Origin: Nostoc sp. GT001
GTDB lineage: Bacteria > Cyanobacteriota > Cyanobacteriia > Cyanobacteriales > Nostocaceae
NCBI RefSeq assembly: GCF_030382115.1
Contig: NZ_JAUDRJ010000003.1
Coordinates: forward strand, 4,465,235 to 4,475,304
DNA: 10,070 bases
Direction of reading: 5' to 3'
Shown in pieces: positions 1 through 7,062 of this stretch; position 1 is the first letter of the stretch; the number at the start of each line of letters is the position of its first letter. The translations under genes and the position numbers were made by a program. The notes below the pieces were generated by a model. It searched no databases. It saw only the letters and a program-made list of their open reading frames with translations, and was not told the DNA's origin.

Positions 1-209
1 CGTTTCAACTGTTTCCACAGATCCTTTATTTGTTCGTAAGCTGCACCTGGAGGCACTTTTCCGCCTGTTTCTAAGTTGCAAATGTAACTTACTCGTTGAG
101 CAAATTCCTGGAGATTTGCATTAAAAACCAAATTTTCTGGCTTAACTTGACCGTAGTAGCGACCGCGAGGGAAGAGAAAATCATCCTTGTTCACTATTTT
201 TTTATCCAT
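1..209 (-). CDS. Small conserved cyanobacterial hypothetical protein, N-terminal part (runs off left edge)
   Basis: An open frame on the minus strand starts with ATG at 209-207 and stays open to the left edge: 69 codons, no stop. A good ribosome binding site, AGGTGA at 224-219, lies 9 bases before the ATG, which supports this start. The protein begins MDKKIVNKDDFLFPRGRYYG and later contains NLEFTGG-like and LWKQLK segments (read here as NLETGG and LWKQLK). It is charged and soluble-looking, with no signal peptide or membrane segment. From memory it resembles a family of roughly 70-90-residue cyanobacterial proteins of unknown function (I associate it with DUF7219, unverified). It diverges from purC, with about 640 bases between. 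No function can be assigned. Confidence is high that this is a gene and moderate for the family. Confidence 0.68.
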   Translation of the reverse strand, partial: MDKKIVNKDDFLFPRGRYYGQVKPENLVFNANLQEFAQRVSYICNLETGGKVPPGAAYEQIKDLWKQLK

Positions 210-849
210 TTATTCAATTCACCTTGTGTTTGAGTTTCGGAAGCTGAATTACTAGCTAACCTAATCTTTACTTTTGTCAGATTGAGGTAAATCAGATCAT
301 CCGACTCCTTTTCCAATTGTTGATCGGGAATTGGTTAATTCAGATTTTGAGACTAGAAGATAAAGCTTGAAAAATTTTGTGTGTTAAATATTACAGACAA
401 ATCGCTAAAGGAGCTAGAGAGAATATTTGATTTTCCTCACGGTTGTCAATTTATCTCATCTTAATTTATGAAGTTCAAATTGTAATTAGCTGCAATCGAA
501 AGAAACCTTTAAGTAAAAATTATTATTACATATCAGTATGCCTTGGTAACTTATTCTCTCAAAACTAATTAAAATTCTGATAGTAAAACTACTTAGATGA
601 AGATACTAGACACGAAAGCTAATTGTCCTCTGTTAAAAGTTAGAGATTTTGTTCTAAATATTTGGCAATTAGCTATTAGGCAGCGATCCAGAGGAGAAAA
701 TTGGGCTAGGTATTTGGTTATTAATTATTTTAACCTGCCCCTGCTTCCTCTTAAATAATCACCAATGGCTAATAGTTAATAACTAAAGATAAAATGGTGA
801 AGCCTCAAAGGACAATTTTTGTCCATCGCCTAAAACACTACCTGCCACT
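210..849. other. AT-rich divergent intergenic region between the minus-strand hypothetical gene and purC
   Basis: About 640 bases without a convincing gene. It must hold the 5' regions of both flanking genes, but I see no consensus promoter I would defend. Visible structure: a 6-bp inverted repeat CCAATT (313-318) / AATTGG (329-334) with a 10-base loop, and an imperfect inverted repeat at 669-679 / 769-779. There is no tRNA-like or riboswitch-like structure that I recognise. A 53-codon open frame at 597-758 is probably chance. purC has no clear Shine-Dalgarno just before its ATG. Confidence 0.6.
669..779. repeat. Imperfect inverted repeat upstream of purC
   Basis: The arm TTAGCTATTAG (669-679) is matched in inverse orientation by CTAATAGTTAA (769-779), 10 of 11 positions. 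A weaker complementary pair lies between them (GAGGA near 691 and TCCTC near 746). Such CTAATAG/TTAGCTATT blocks look like the short intergenic repeats common in filamentous cyanobacteria. Whether the RNA folds is not known. Confidence 0.4.
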
Positions 850-1587
850 ATGTCTGTTAATTCCAAATTATACGAAGGCAAAGCAAAAATTCTTTATACA
901 ACGGACGATCCAGAAGTCTTGTTGGCTGATTTTAAGGACGATGCCACGGCGTTTAACGCCCAAAAGCGTGGCAACATCCAAGGGAAAGGAAAAATTAATT
1001 GTAGCATTTCCAGCCAGCTTTTTAAACAGTTGGAGGCTTATGGTATAAAGACTCACTTTATCGATAGTCCTGCCCCAAATCAAATGCGGGTGAGGGCAGT
1101 AAAGATTTTACCCTTAGAAGTGGTGATCAGAAATATTGCTGCTGGCAGTTTGTGTCAGCAAACAGGTTTACCAGTGGGTACAATTCTGAAACAGCCTTTG
1201 GTTGAGTTCTATTATAAAAACGATCAATTAGGAGATCCTTTGTTGACACGCGATCGCCTGTACCTGCTAGAACTAGCGACTGCGGAACAAGTAGACGCAA
1301 TTACCCATCTAGCATTGCAAATCAATGAATTTCTCAATAACTTTTGGCAGCGGTGTGGCATTACCCTAGTAGACTTCAAACTAGAGTTTGGTTTGGACTC
1401 ACAACAGCAGTTGCTCTTGGCAGATGAAATTAGCCCCGACACCTGCCGTTTGTGGGATACCGCAGAAAAAGACTCAAACCGCAGGGTAATGGACAAAGAT
1501 CGCTTTCGCCGAGACTTAGGAAATGTAGAGGATGCCTACCAGGAGGTCTTACAAAGAGTGCTAAAAGCAGTAGAAACTACAAGTTAA
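850..1587 (+). CDS. purC: Phosphoribosylaminoimidazole-succinocarboxamide synthase (SAICAR synthetase)
   Basis: A complete 245-residue protein, normal length for bacterial PurC. It makes SAICAR from CAIR, aspartate and ATP in the cytoplasm during de novo purine synthesis. Visible family features: the N-terminal nucleotide-binding strand KLYEGKAK (residues 6-13), the LEVVIRNIAAGS block (89-100, usually VEVIVRNIAAGS), the SAICAR signature VDFKLEFG (174-181) and ADEISPDTCRLWD (191-203), which binds metal and substrate. The ATG at 850 puts the KLYEGKAK motif at the usual distance from the start. No strong ribosome binding site precedes it. A perfect HIP1 octamer lies inside the gene at 1250-1257. 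The next gene, bamA, begins 175 bases after the stop across a heptamer repeat, so cotranscription is possible but not shown. There is no functional link to the lipid A genes. Confidence 0.97.
   Translation: MSVNSKLYEGKAKILYTTDDPEVLLADFKDDATAFNAQKRGNIQGKGKINCSISSQLFKQLEAYGIKTHFIDSPAPNQMRVRAVKILPLEVVIRNIAAGSLCQQTGLPVGTILKQPLVEFYYKNDQLGDPLLTRDRLYLLELATAEQVDAITHLALQINEFLNNFWQRCGITLVDFKLEFGLDSQQQLLLADEISPDTCRLWDTAEKDSNRRVMDKDRFRRDLGNVEDAYQEVLQRVLKAVETTS
1250..1257. repeat. HIP1 octamer GCGATCGC in purC
   Basis: A perfect copy of the highly iterated palindrome found throughout many cyanobacterial genomes. It lies within purC codons (T-R-D-R-L). It contains CGATCG and GATC, targets of known solitary cyanobacterial methyltransferases. 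Confidence 0.9.
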
Positions 1588-1626
1588 CCAGGTAAAAACC
1601 AAAAGGTGAGAAGGAATTATATTTAA

Positions 1627-1670
1627 CTTTTGCCTTTTGCCTTTTGCCTTGTAAAGTAAAAAAGCAAAAG
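1627..1670. repeat. Heptanucleotide tandem repeat (CTTTTGC)n with an inverted copy
   Basis: Three perfect tandem copies of CTTTTGC (1627-1633, 1634-1640, 1641-1647) are followed by CTT. One reverse-complement copy, GCAAAAG, lies at 1664-1670, so the last unit could form a 7-bp stem with a 16-base loop. It is a typical cyanobacterial STRR. It sits 39 bases after the purC stop and before bamA. The stem is followed by an A tract, not a U tract, so I do not call a forward Rho-independent terminator. Confidence 0.8.
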
Positions 1671-1745
1671 AAAAAAATTATGTTTTGAGTTTTACCTTTG
1701 AGATAAGGGCATTATTGCCTTGTGATGGTGTGTGTGTGGTCGTGA

Positions 1746-1751
1746 AGAGGA
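1746..1751 (+). promoter_or_regulatory. Ribosome binding site deciding the bamA start
   Basis: AGAGGA lies 11 bases before the ATG at 1763. No comparable site precedes the in-frame TTG at 1685 or GTG at 1742, so the ATG is the best start. Confidence 0.6.
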
Positions 1752-1762
1752 ATATAAGTAAA

Positions 1763-4243
1763 ATGCGTTTATCTCCCGTATTGCTGGCAGCAGTAGCAAT
1801 TGCAGCCCCTTTGGGTGGCTCATTGAGTGCAAATGCAGAAACCGCCAACAGTTCAAAACAGACAACAGAAGTTTTGACACTAGAAACAAATCAGCAGCCA
1901 GAAAAGGACACTGGTCAGGTTAACTCTAGTAAAAGTCTAGAATCTCGACCTAAATCCACAGGAGTTATAGAGGCGGAGCGTACCCAATCCCGCGTCGTTG
2001 CAATTTACCCTGCCAACCCAGCAGCGAGCGCAACCTCAGAGGTAATTGTGCCAACTTCCACAACGCCAACAACTGCACAAACCCCTGAAATCAATCCCAG
2101 CCCTACTCAACAGCCGTCTCCGGCTCCAGATATTCCACCGCCAGAAATTCAACAACCAACGCCTTCCCCAACTCCTGAGACCACTCCAGTCCCAGAAAAT
2201 GTCAATCCACCGACAACGGAACCTTTATTACCCACAACTCCAGAACCATCAACCGCTCCAGAAATTTCCCCCCCAGCTAGTCAAGAAAGAACACCTGCGC
2301 CATTCCCAGGCACTACTCCCAGTCCCCAGAATGTTAACCCACCGACAACTCCAGGTAATACTCAACCCAACACAGCCCCAGAAGCCAATGACCCCCGCGT
2401 ACTGGTATCGGAAGTAGTAGTTAGATCCCAGACTGGCCAACTATTACCAGAACTGGAAAACCAAGTTTATAGAGTAATTCGTACCCAACCAGGACAAACG
2501 ACCACCCGCAGCCAACTCCAAGAAGATATTAACGCCATCTTTGGTACTGGCTTCTTCTCCAACGTCCAAGCAGCGCCAGAAGATACCCCCTTGGGAGTGC
2601 GGGTGAGCTTTGTTGTCCAGCCTAACCCCGTTCTCAGTAAAGTAGAAGTGCAAGCCAATCCTGGCACTGGTGTTGCTTCTGTACTCCCAGCTAATACTGT
2701 GGATGAAGTCTTTAAGGAGCAGTATGGCAAAATCCTCAACTTGCGTGACTTGCAAGAAGGCATCAAGCAGTTAAACAAGCGGTATCAAGACAAAGGTTAC
2801 GTACTAGCTAACGTAATTGGAGCGCCACAAGTTTCTGAAAGCGGAGTTGTTACCTTACAAGTAGCAGAAGGGGTAGTAGAAAACATTAGAGTCCGGTTCC
2901 GCAATAAAGATGGTCAGGAAACAGACGAAAAGGGACAACCAATTCGCGGACGGACACAGGAGTACATCATTACCAGAGAAGTTGAGTTGAAGCCAGGACA
3001 AGTATTCAATCGCAACACAGTGCAAAAAGACCTACAGCGCGTGTATGGATTAGGACTGTTTGAAGATGTGAATGTGTCCCTTGACCCTGGTACTGATCCC
3101 AGCAAGGTGGATGTAGTAGTAAATGTAGCTGAACGCAGTAGCGGTTCTATTGCTGCTGGGGCAGGGATTAGCTCTGCTAGCGGACTTTTTGGAACAGTTA
3201 GCTATCAACAGCAAAACCTGAACGGTAGGAACCAAAAACTGGGGACAGAAATACAGGTAGGAGAACGAGAGCTGCTGTTTGACTTGCGGTTTACCGACCC
3301 CTGGATCGCAGGAGATCCTTACCGGACTTCCTACACAACCAATATTTTCCGTCGCAGTTCTATTTCGTTGATTTTCGATGGTAAAGATGAAGACATTAGG
3401 ACGTTTAATCCTGGTAATCCCACTGATGTAGATTCTCAGGATCGCCCCCGCATTCTCCGTGTAGGTGGCGGTGTCACCTTTACCCGTCCCTTGTCTGCCA
3501 ATCCTTATAAAACTTCTGTCTGGACTGCCTCAGCGGGCTTACAGTATCAACGAGTTTCCGCCCGTGATAGTGATGGCAATCTGAGAAAAACAGGAGCGGT
3601 ATTTGATGATGATACTGGAAACCGCCTGAGTGATGAAATTCCACTGACCCTCTCTAGCAGCGGTCAAGACGATTTACTACTGTTACAAGTGGGGGCACAG
3701 CGCGATCTCCGTAATAACCCCTTGCAACCCACTAGTGGTTCTTATCTCCGCTTTGGAGTCGATCAGTCAGTCCCTGTGGGGCTAGGCAACATCTTCCTCA
3801 CCAGATTGCGGGGTAGCTACAGCCAATATTTACCCATTAAGCTGATTAGCCTCAGCAAAGGGGCACAAACCTTAGCATTTAACTTGCAAGCAGGAACTAT
3901 CCTCGGTGACTTGCCTCCCTACGAAGCTTTTACCCTTGGGGGTAGCAACTCCGTTCGGGGTTATGAAGAAGGAGCATTAGGTAGTGGACGCTCTTATGTG
4001 CAAGCATCAGTTGAGTATCGGTTTCCAGTTTTTTCAGTAGTTAGCGGCGCACTATTTTTTGATCTCGGTAGTGACCTGGGAACTAGTACTAGGGCTGCTG
4101 AAGTGTTGAACAAAAATGGCAGTGGCTATGGTTATGGTCTTGGCGTTCGCGTCCAGTCTCCACTGGGGCCGATTCGGATTGATTACGGTATCAACGATGA
4201 TGGTGATAGCCGGATTAATTTCGGTATTGGCGAAAGATTTTAA
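1763..4243 (+). CDS. bamA: BamA/Omp85 outer-membrane beta-barrel assembly protein, cyanobacterial three-POTRA type
   Basis: 826 residues from the ATG at 1763. It folds and inserts beta-barrel proteins into the outer membrane. Domains in order: signal peptide about 1-25 (MRLSPVLLAAVAIAAPLGG, cleavage near SANA-E); a low-complexity region to about 95; a Pro/Thr-rich linker about 96-208; POTRA 1 about 212-288; POTRA 2 about 289-372; POTRA 3 about 373-457; and a 16-strand-type barrel from about 460 to the C-terminus. The hallmark VRGY of loop 6 is at 731-734, and the protein ends in Phe (INFGIGERF), as expected of a barrel C-terminal signal. Three POTRA domains rather than five is the cyanobacterial/chloroplast Toc75 pattern. 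The frame could extend upstream to a TTG at 1685 or GTG at 1742, but the signal peptide and ribosome binding site favour 1763. The linker carries an internal duplication. It heads the lpx cluster. Confidence 0.95.
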   Translation: MRLSPVLLAAVAIAAPLGGSLSANAETANSSKQTTEVLTLETNQQPEKDTGQVNSSKSLESRPKSTGVIEAERTQSRVVAIYPANPAASATSEVIVPTSTTPTTAQTPEINPSPTQQPSPAPDIPPPEIQQPTPSPTPETTPVPENVNPPTTEPLLPTTPEPSTAPEISPPASQERTPAPFPGTTPSPQNVNPPTTPGNTQPNTAPEANDPRVLVSEVVVRSQTGQLLPELENQVYRVIRTQPGQTTTRSQLQEDINAIFGTGFFSNVQAAPEDTPLGVRVSFVVQPNPVLSKVEVQANPGTGVASVLPANTVDEVFKEQYGKILNLRDLQEGIKQLNKRYQDKGYVLANVIGAPQVSESGVVTLQVAEGVVENIRVRFRNKDGQETDEKGQPIRGRTQEYIITREVELKPGQVFNRNTVQKDLQRVYGLGLFEDVNVSLDPGTDPSKVDVVVNVAERSSGSIAAGAGISSASGLFGTVSYQQQNLNGRNQKLGTEIQVGERELLFDLRFTDPWIAGDPYRTSYTTNIFRRSSISLIFDGKDEDIRTFNPGNPTDVDSQDRPRILRVGGGVTFTRPLSANPYKTSVWTASAGLQYQRVSARDSDGNLRKTGAVFDDDTGNRLSDEIPLTLSSSGQDDLLLLQVGAQRDLRNNPLQPTSGSYLRFGVDQSVPVGLGNIFLTRLRGSYSQYLPIKLISLSKGAQTLAFNLQAGTILGDLPPYEAFTLGGSNSVRGYEEGALGSGRSYVQASVEYRFPVFSVVSGALFFDLGSDLGTSTRAAEVLNKNGSGYGYGLGVRVQSPLGPIRIDYGINDDGDSRINFGIGERF
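2123..2350 (+). repeat. Internal duplication in the BamA proline-rich linker
   Basis: Residues 121-152 (bases 2123-2218) align without gaps to residues 165-196 (2255-2350), by my hand count 21 of 32 identical. The shared core ends in NVNPPTT in both copies, and the offset is 44 residues (132 bases). The DNA has diverged more than the protein pattern, with CACCGACAAC shared exactly. Confidence 0.75.
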
Positions 4244-4245
4244 CC

Positions 4246-4314
4246 AGTTAGGAGTTAGAAGTTAGGAGTTATGAGTTTTAATTCCTCACTTTTCACTGTT
4301 AACTCATAACTTTT
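4246..4314. repeat. Two-sided heptamer array between bamA and lpxC, with an 11-bp perfect stem
   Basis: Starting three bases after the bamA stop, the sequence parses into consecutive 7-base units: four AGTTAGG-like units (4246-4273), a 6-base partial (4274-4279), then five units of the reverse-complement family, AATTCCT to AACTTTT (4280-4314). AGTTATGAGTT (4267-4277) pairs perfectly with AACTCATAACT (4301-4311), leaving a 23-base loop and followed by a short T run (4311-4314). It could end bamA transcripts, but the loop is large. The 20 bases 4252-4271 are identical to 7061-7080 after lpxA. Confidence 0.8.
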
Positions 4315-4453
4315 CTGGATTAGCTTGCTAATTGTTACATTTACCTCAATACTGTTCCGATAAAGGGACTAATGACATTTTTCAGGGAATATCAGGGATT
4401 TTACCAAAACAGACGATGAACAATACTAAAGGAAATATATTAACTTTTCGGCT

Positions 4454-5302
4454 ATGCGACAGCACACTCTAGCAGATCAAATCACCCAAATAGGGGTGGG
4501 ACTGCATAGCGGTGTGAATACCCAGGTGCGGATATTACCAGCCGAGGCGGGAAGTGGACGCTACTTTGTGCGGGTGGATTTACCGGATTTGCCAATAATT
4601 CCAGCCCAAGTTGCAGCAGTTAATCACACTGTTCTCTCAACTCAGTTGGGTAAGGGTGAGGTATATGTTCGCACGGTAGAGCATTTGTTGGCAGCACTTT
4701 CGAGTATGGGCGTGGATAATGCCCGGATTGAAATTGATGGTGCAGAAGTTCCACTTTTAGATGGTTCAGCAAGTGTATGGACAGCTAATATTGCCCAAGT
4801 TGGCTTAGTCTCACAACCCGTTAACAACCAAGTTCCCTTGGCTATTACAGAACCAATATGGGTCTATCAAGGGGATGCCTTTGTATGTGCCCTTCCAGCA
4901 GAAGAAACCCGCTTTAGTTACGGTATTGATTTTGACCTGCCTGCTATTGGTAATCAATGGCATAGTTGGTCACTAACAGCTGAACTAGAAAACGCTTCTG
5001 CTAGCTTTGCTACGGAAATTGCTCCTGCGCGTACTTTTGGCTTACTGCATCAAATTGAACACTTACAAAAAACAGGGTTAATTAAAGGTGGCAGTTTGGA
5101 TAATGCACTCGTTTGTGGGCCAGAAGGCTGGCTAAATCCACCGTTGAGATTTGCAAATGAGCCAGTCCGTCATAAAATCTTGGATTTAGTAGGAGATTTG
5201 AGTTTACTAGGAACTTTTCCTCGTGCTCATTTTTTAGCGTATAAAGCCAGCCATAATTTACACATTCAACTGGCTCAAAGAATTTTAGATTTGGGGTTTT
5301 AG
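4454..5302 (+). CDS. lpxC: UDP-3-O-acyl-N-acetylglucosamine deacetylase
   Basis: 282 residues, slightly shorter than the 305 of E. coli LpxC. It is a zinc amidase that removes the acetyl group from UDP-3-O-acyl-GlcNAc, the committed step of lipid A synthesis, in the cytoplasm. Catalytic residues are visible by motif: E76 and H77 in VEHLLAAL, the PLLDGSA segment (100-106), ARTFG (192-196), H240, K241, D244 and D248 in HKILDLVGD, and H267 in the KASHNLH segment. These match E. coli E78, H79, H238, K239, D242, D246 and H265. The zinc ligands H77, H240 and D244 are all present. The ATG at 4454 gives the usual RQHTLADQI start; the only nearby purine-rich sequence (AAAGGAAA, about 20 bases upstream) is too far to be a good ribosome binding site. 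The last six codons and the stop lie inside a 14-base tandem repeat. Confidence 0.97.
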   Translation: MRQHTLADQITQIGVGLHSGVNTQVRILPAEAGSGRYFVRVDLPDLPIIPAQVAAVNHTVLSTQLGKGEVYVRTVEHLLAALSSMGVDNARIEIDGAEVPLLDGSASVWTANIAQVGLVSQPVNNQVPLAITEPIWVYQGDAFVCALPAEETRFSYGIDFDLPAIGNQWHSWSLTAELENASASFATEIAPARTFGLLHQIEHLQKTGLIKGGSLDNALVCGPEGWLNPPLRFANEPVRHKILDLVGDLSLLGTFPRAHFLAYKASHNLHIQLAQRILDLGF

Positions 5303-5310
5303 ATTTGGGA
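5283..5310 (+). repeat. 14-base tandem repeat overlapping the lpxC stop codon
   Basis: TTTTAGATTTGGGG (5283-5296) is followed directly by TTTTAGATTTGGGA (5297-5310), 13 of 14 identical, then TTAGAA. The lpxC stop TAG (5300-5302) lies in the second copy. The period is twice seven, like the other repeats here. Confidence 0.75.
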
Positions 5311-5401
5311 TTAGAACTAAAGCTTAAAATCCAGGATTATTAAGGCTTTGGATATACGCCTGCCTACTCAACTTTTAGATAAAAAATCAACTACACGGCC
5401 A

Positions 5402-5932
5402 ATGTCAATCCTCACTGAAGTGAATACCATCGATACGACTACACCGACATCTACTGAACCACAGGGTATAAATGAGATTACAATCAGTTCTGAGATAAAA
5501 ACAACTTTCACATCTGAAGAAATTCAGAAATTGCTACCCCATCGCTACCCATTTTTACTTGTAGACAAAATAATTGACTACGTGCCAGGTAAAAAAGCTG
5601 TTGGGGTTAAAAATGTCACTATCAACGAACCCCATTTTCAAGGACATTTCCCTGAACGTCCACTGATGCCAGGGGTGCTAATTGTTGAATCAATGGCACA
5701 AGTTGGAGGCATTGTCCTAACTCAAATGTCTTCGGTAGAAGGCGGGCTGTTCGTCTTCGCTGGTATCGATAAAGTTCGCTTTCGTCGCCAGGTCGTGCCG
5801 GGAGATCAACTAGTCATGACGGTGGAACTGTTATGGGTAAAACAACGTCGTTTCGGTAAGATGCAAGGTCGTGCCGAAGTTGATGGTCAACTTGCTTGTG
5901 AAGGGGAATTAATGTTTTCTTTAGTTAGCTAA
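5402..5932 (+). CDS. fabZ: 3-hydroxyacyl-[acyl-carrier-protein] dehydratase FabZ
   Basis: 176 residues from the ATG at 5402. It dehydrates 3-hydroxyacyl-ACP to trans-2-enoyl-ACP in type II fatty acid synthesis and draws on the same 3-hydroxyacyl-ACP pool as LpxA. The hotdog fold is recognisable: [13 protein letters not shown] (45-57), the catalytic His in [12 protein letters not shown] (H82), the catalytic Glu in IVESMAQ (E96), then [19 protein letters not shown] (119-137). Residues 1-36 form a Thr/Ser/Glu-rich N-terminal tail absent from the short proteobacterial enzymes (about 150 residues) and, as I recall, common in cyanobacteria. The frame is open to a TTG at 5348, which would add 18 residues; I prefer the ATG because its MSILTEVNT start looks like related cyanobacterial proteins. 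Neither start has a convincing ribosome binding site. Position between lpxC and lpxA matches the known fabZ-lpxA association. Confidence 0.95.
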   Translation: MSILTEVNTIDTTTPTSTEPQGINEITISSEIKTTFTSEEIQKLLPHRYPFLLVDKIIDYVPGKKAVGVKNVTINEPHFQGHFPERPLMPGVLIVESMAQVGGIVLTQMSSVEGGLFVFAGIDKVRFRRQVVPGDQLVMTVELLWVKQRRFGKMQGRAEVDGQLACEGELMFSLVS

Positions 5933-5974
5933 AAGTTTGCTTTCGTGGTATGGGTATAGCCGTGAAATGCCCCT

Positions 5975-6000
5975 ACTGAATCCTGTTTCAGGATAACAGT
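5975..6000. other. Hairpin after fabZ
   Basis: ATCCTG (5980-5985) pairs perfectly with CAGGAT (5989-5994) around a TTT loop, and ACTG/CAGT (5975-5978/5997-6000) extends the stem past a small asymmetric bulge. The following bases are TTAAAAAA, not a U tract, so it is not a standard forward Rho-independent terminator. It may be a transcript-end or processing structure. Confidence 0.45.
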
Positions 6001-6107
6001 TAAAAAATCCACAATAGCATCTGAATAATTTCTTGATTTTCGCCGCCCTCTCTACGAGACGCACTCACAAACACACTTAACTTGCTTTGCCCGACACTTT
6101 CGTTCAC

Positions 6108-6119
6108 TGAAATATTTCA
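6108..6119. promoter_or_regulatory. Perfect 12-bp palindrome TGAAATATTTCA upstream of lpxA
   Basis: TGAAATATTTCA reads the same on both strands and lies about 125 bases before the lpxA start. It could be an operator for a dimeric regulator, but I match it to no known cyanobacterial site. An AT-rich 12-mer palindrome can also occur by chance. Confidence 0.25.
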
Positions 6120-6231
6120 CACTCAACAACGCCAGTCGCCTCAATGGGGCGGTAGTCGATACAACTCTCTTAACCAGAGTAACGCGCTGCCTCAAAAACC
6201 CCGCCTGGCGCTGGATTATTAAGACAGTTCT

Positions 6232-6235
6232 GGAG
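6232..6235 (+). promoter_or_regulatory. Ribosome binding site supporting the TTG start of lpxA
   Basis: GGAG (within TGGAG) lies 8 bases before the TTG at 6244. It is the best-spaced site among the lpx genes here and decides the start in the absence of an ATG. Confidence 0.65.
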
Positions 6236-6243
6236 ATTCACCC

Positions 6244-7062
6244 TTGAAAACGCTAATTCATCCAACTGCTGTAATTCATCCGAAATCGGAACTTCACCAT
6301 ACAGTGCAAGTCGGTGCCTATGCTGTGATTGGAGCGCATGTCAAAGTGGGCCCTGAAACAATAATCGGCGCTCATGCAGTGCTAGAGGGGCCTTGTGAAA
6401 TTGGGGCGCAAAATCAGATTTTTACAGGTGCAGCCATCGGCATGGAACCCCAGGATCTGAAGTTTGTAGGAGAACCAACCTGGGTCAAAATTGGTGATAA
6501 CAACTTGATTCGTGAGTACGTTACCATTAACCGCGCTACTGGTGCTGGTGAAGCGACAATAATTGGTGATGGTAATCTGTTGATGGCTTATGTCCATGTG
6601 GCTCATAACTGCGTCATTGAAGACCAAGTAGTGATTGCTAACTCTGTGGCGTTGGCTGGTCATGTCCATATAGAGTCACGCGCTAGGCTCAGTGGAGTTT
6701 TAGGTGTCCATCAATTTGTGCATATTGGTAGACAAGCAATGGTGGGAGGTATGGCACGTATTGACCGGGATGTGGCTCCATATATGCTAGTGGAAGGAAA
6801 TCCAGCGCGGGTACGAACCCTCAATCTTGTCGGACTCAAACGGTCTGGTATGGACTCAGCAGATTTGCTTATGCTGAAAAAAGCCTTCCGCATTCTCTAC
6901 CGTTCTAATTTGTCTTTTAAGGATGCTTTGGAACAGTTGGAATTGTTAGGGGATAGCGAAGAATTGCAGCATCTGCGACGCTTCCTTCTACTTTCTCAGA
7001 TGCCTGGAAGACGTGGCTTGATTCCCAGTAAAGGGAAAAAAGGCGCAAGTGATGAATCGTGA
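6244..7062 (+). CDS. lpxA: Acyl-ACP--UDP-N-acetylglucosamine O-acyltransferase
   Basis: 272 residues, close to the 262 of E. coli. It transfers a 3-hydroxyacyl chain from ACP to the 3-OH of UDP-GlcNAc, the first step of lipid A synthesis, as a cytoplasmic homotrimer. The N-terminal two thirds is a left-handed beta helix of hexapeptide repeats (for example IHPTAV, VQVGAY, VKVGPE, CEIGAQ). The catalytic His is H121 in HVAHNC (E. coli H125), with H118, H140 in AGHVHI and Q157 in HQF at the positions of E. coli H122, H144 and Q161. The GNPAR motif (185-189) and C-terminal helices follow. The residue aligned with E. coli G173, the acyl-chain ruler, is G169. The start is TTG (6244): no ATG fits, the MKTLIHPTAVIHP start matches the family, and GGAG sits 8 bases upstream. 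Confidence 0.96.
   Translation: MKTLIHPTAVIHPKSELHHTVQVGAYAVIGAHVKVGPETIIGAHAVLEGPCEIGAQNQIFTGAAIGMEPQDLKFVGEPTWVKIGDNNLIREYVTINRATGAGEATIIGDGNLLMAYVHVAHNCVIEDQVVIANSVALAGHVHIESRARLSGVLGVHQFVHIGRQAMVGGMARIDRDVAPYMLVEGNPARVRTLNLVGLKRSGMDSADLLMLKKAFRILYRSNLSFKDALEQLELLGDSEELQHLRRFLLLSQMPGRRGLIPSKGKKGASDES

Larger units (their letters stand above)
5933..6243. other. Intergenic region between fabZ and lpxA with hairpins and decayed repeat-like sequence
   Basis: This 311-base gap interrupts an otherwise co-directional cluster and has no reading frame I would call. It holds a tight hairpin (5975-6000), a 12-bp palindrome (6108-6119), a 5-bp stem ACTCT/AGAGT (6164-6168/6176-6180), and a stretch of locally higher GC (about 6040-6210) with words such as CTCTACGAGACGC and AACGCCAGTCGCC. 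These resemble dispersed intergenic repeats I associate with Nostoc genomes, here apparently degraded. A promoter for lpxA-lpxB could lie here, but no clear -10/-35 is visible. Confidence 0.5.

Noticed and set aside
597..758. A 53-codon plus-strand open frame beginning MKILDTKANCPLL and ending in LPLK
   Set aside because: No ribosome binding site, no recognisable motif, and part of it (669-679) is an intergenic inverted-repeat arm. It is probably chance in AT-rich DNA.
794..1048. Plus-strand frame overlapping the 5' end of purC
   Set aside because: It overlaps well-supported purC codons in another frame and has no family resemblance.
2046..2417. Plus-strand 123-codon frame inside bamA, rich in Gln, Leu and Pro
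   Set aside because: An out-of-frame reading of the Pro/Thr-rich linker; its composition follows from the repeat codons of bamA.
2444..2778. Two overlapping minus-strand frames of about 100 codons opposite the bamA POTRA region
   Set aside because: Antisense readings of conserved POTRA coding sequence, with no start signal or motif.
4267..4314. Rho-independent terminator after bamA
   Set aside because: The 11-bp stem is perfect and a short T run follows, but the loop is 23 bases, the stem is AT-rich and it is explained by the heptamer array. Kept as a repeat, not called a terminator.
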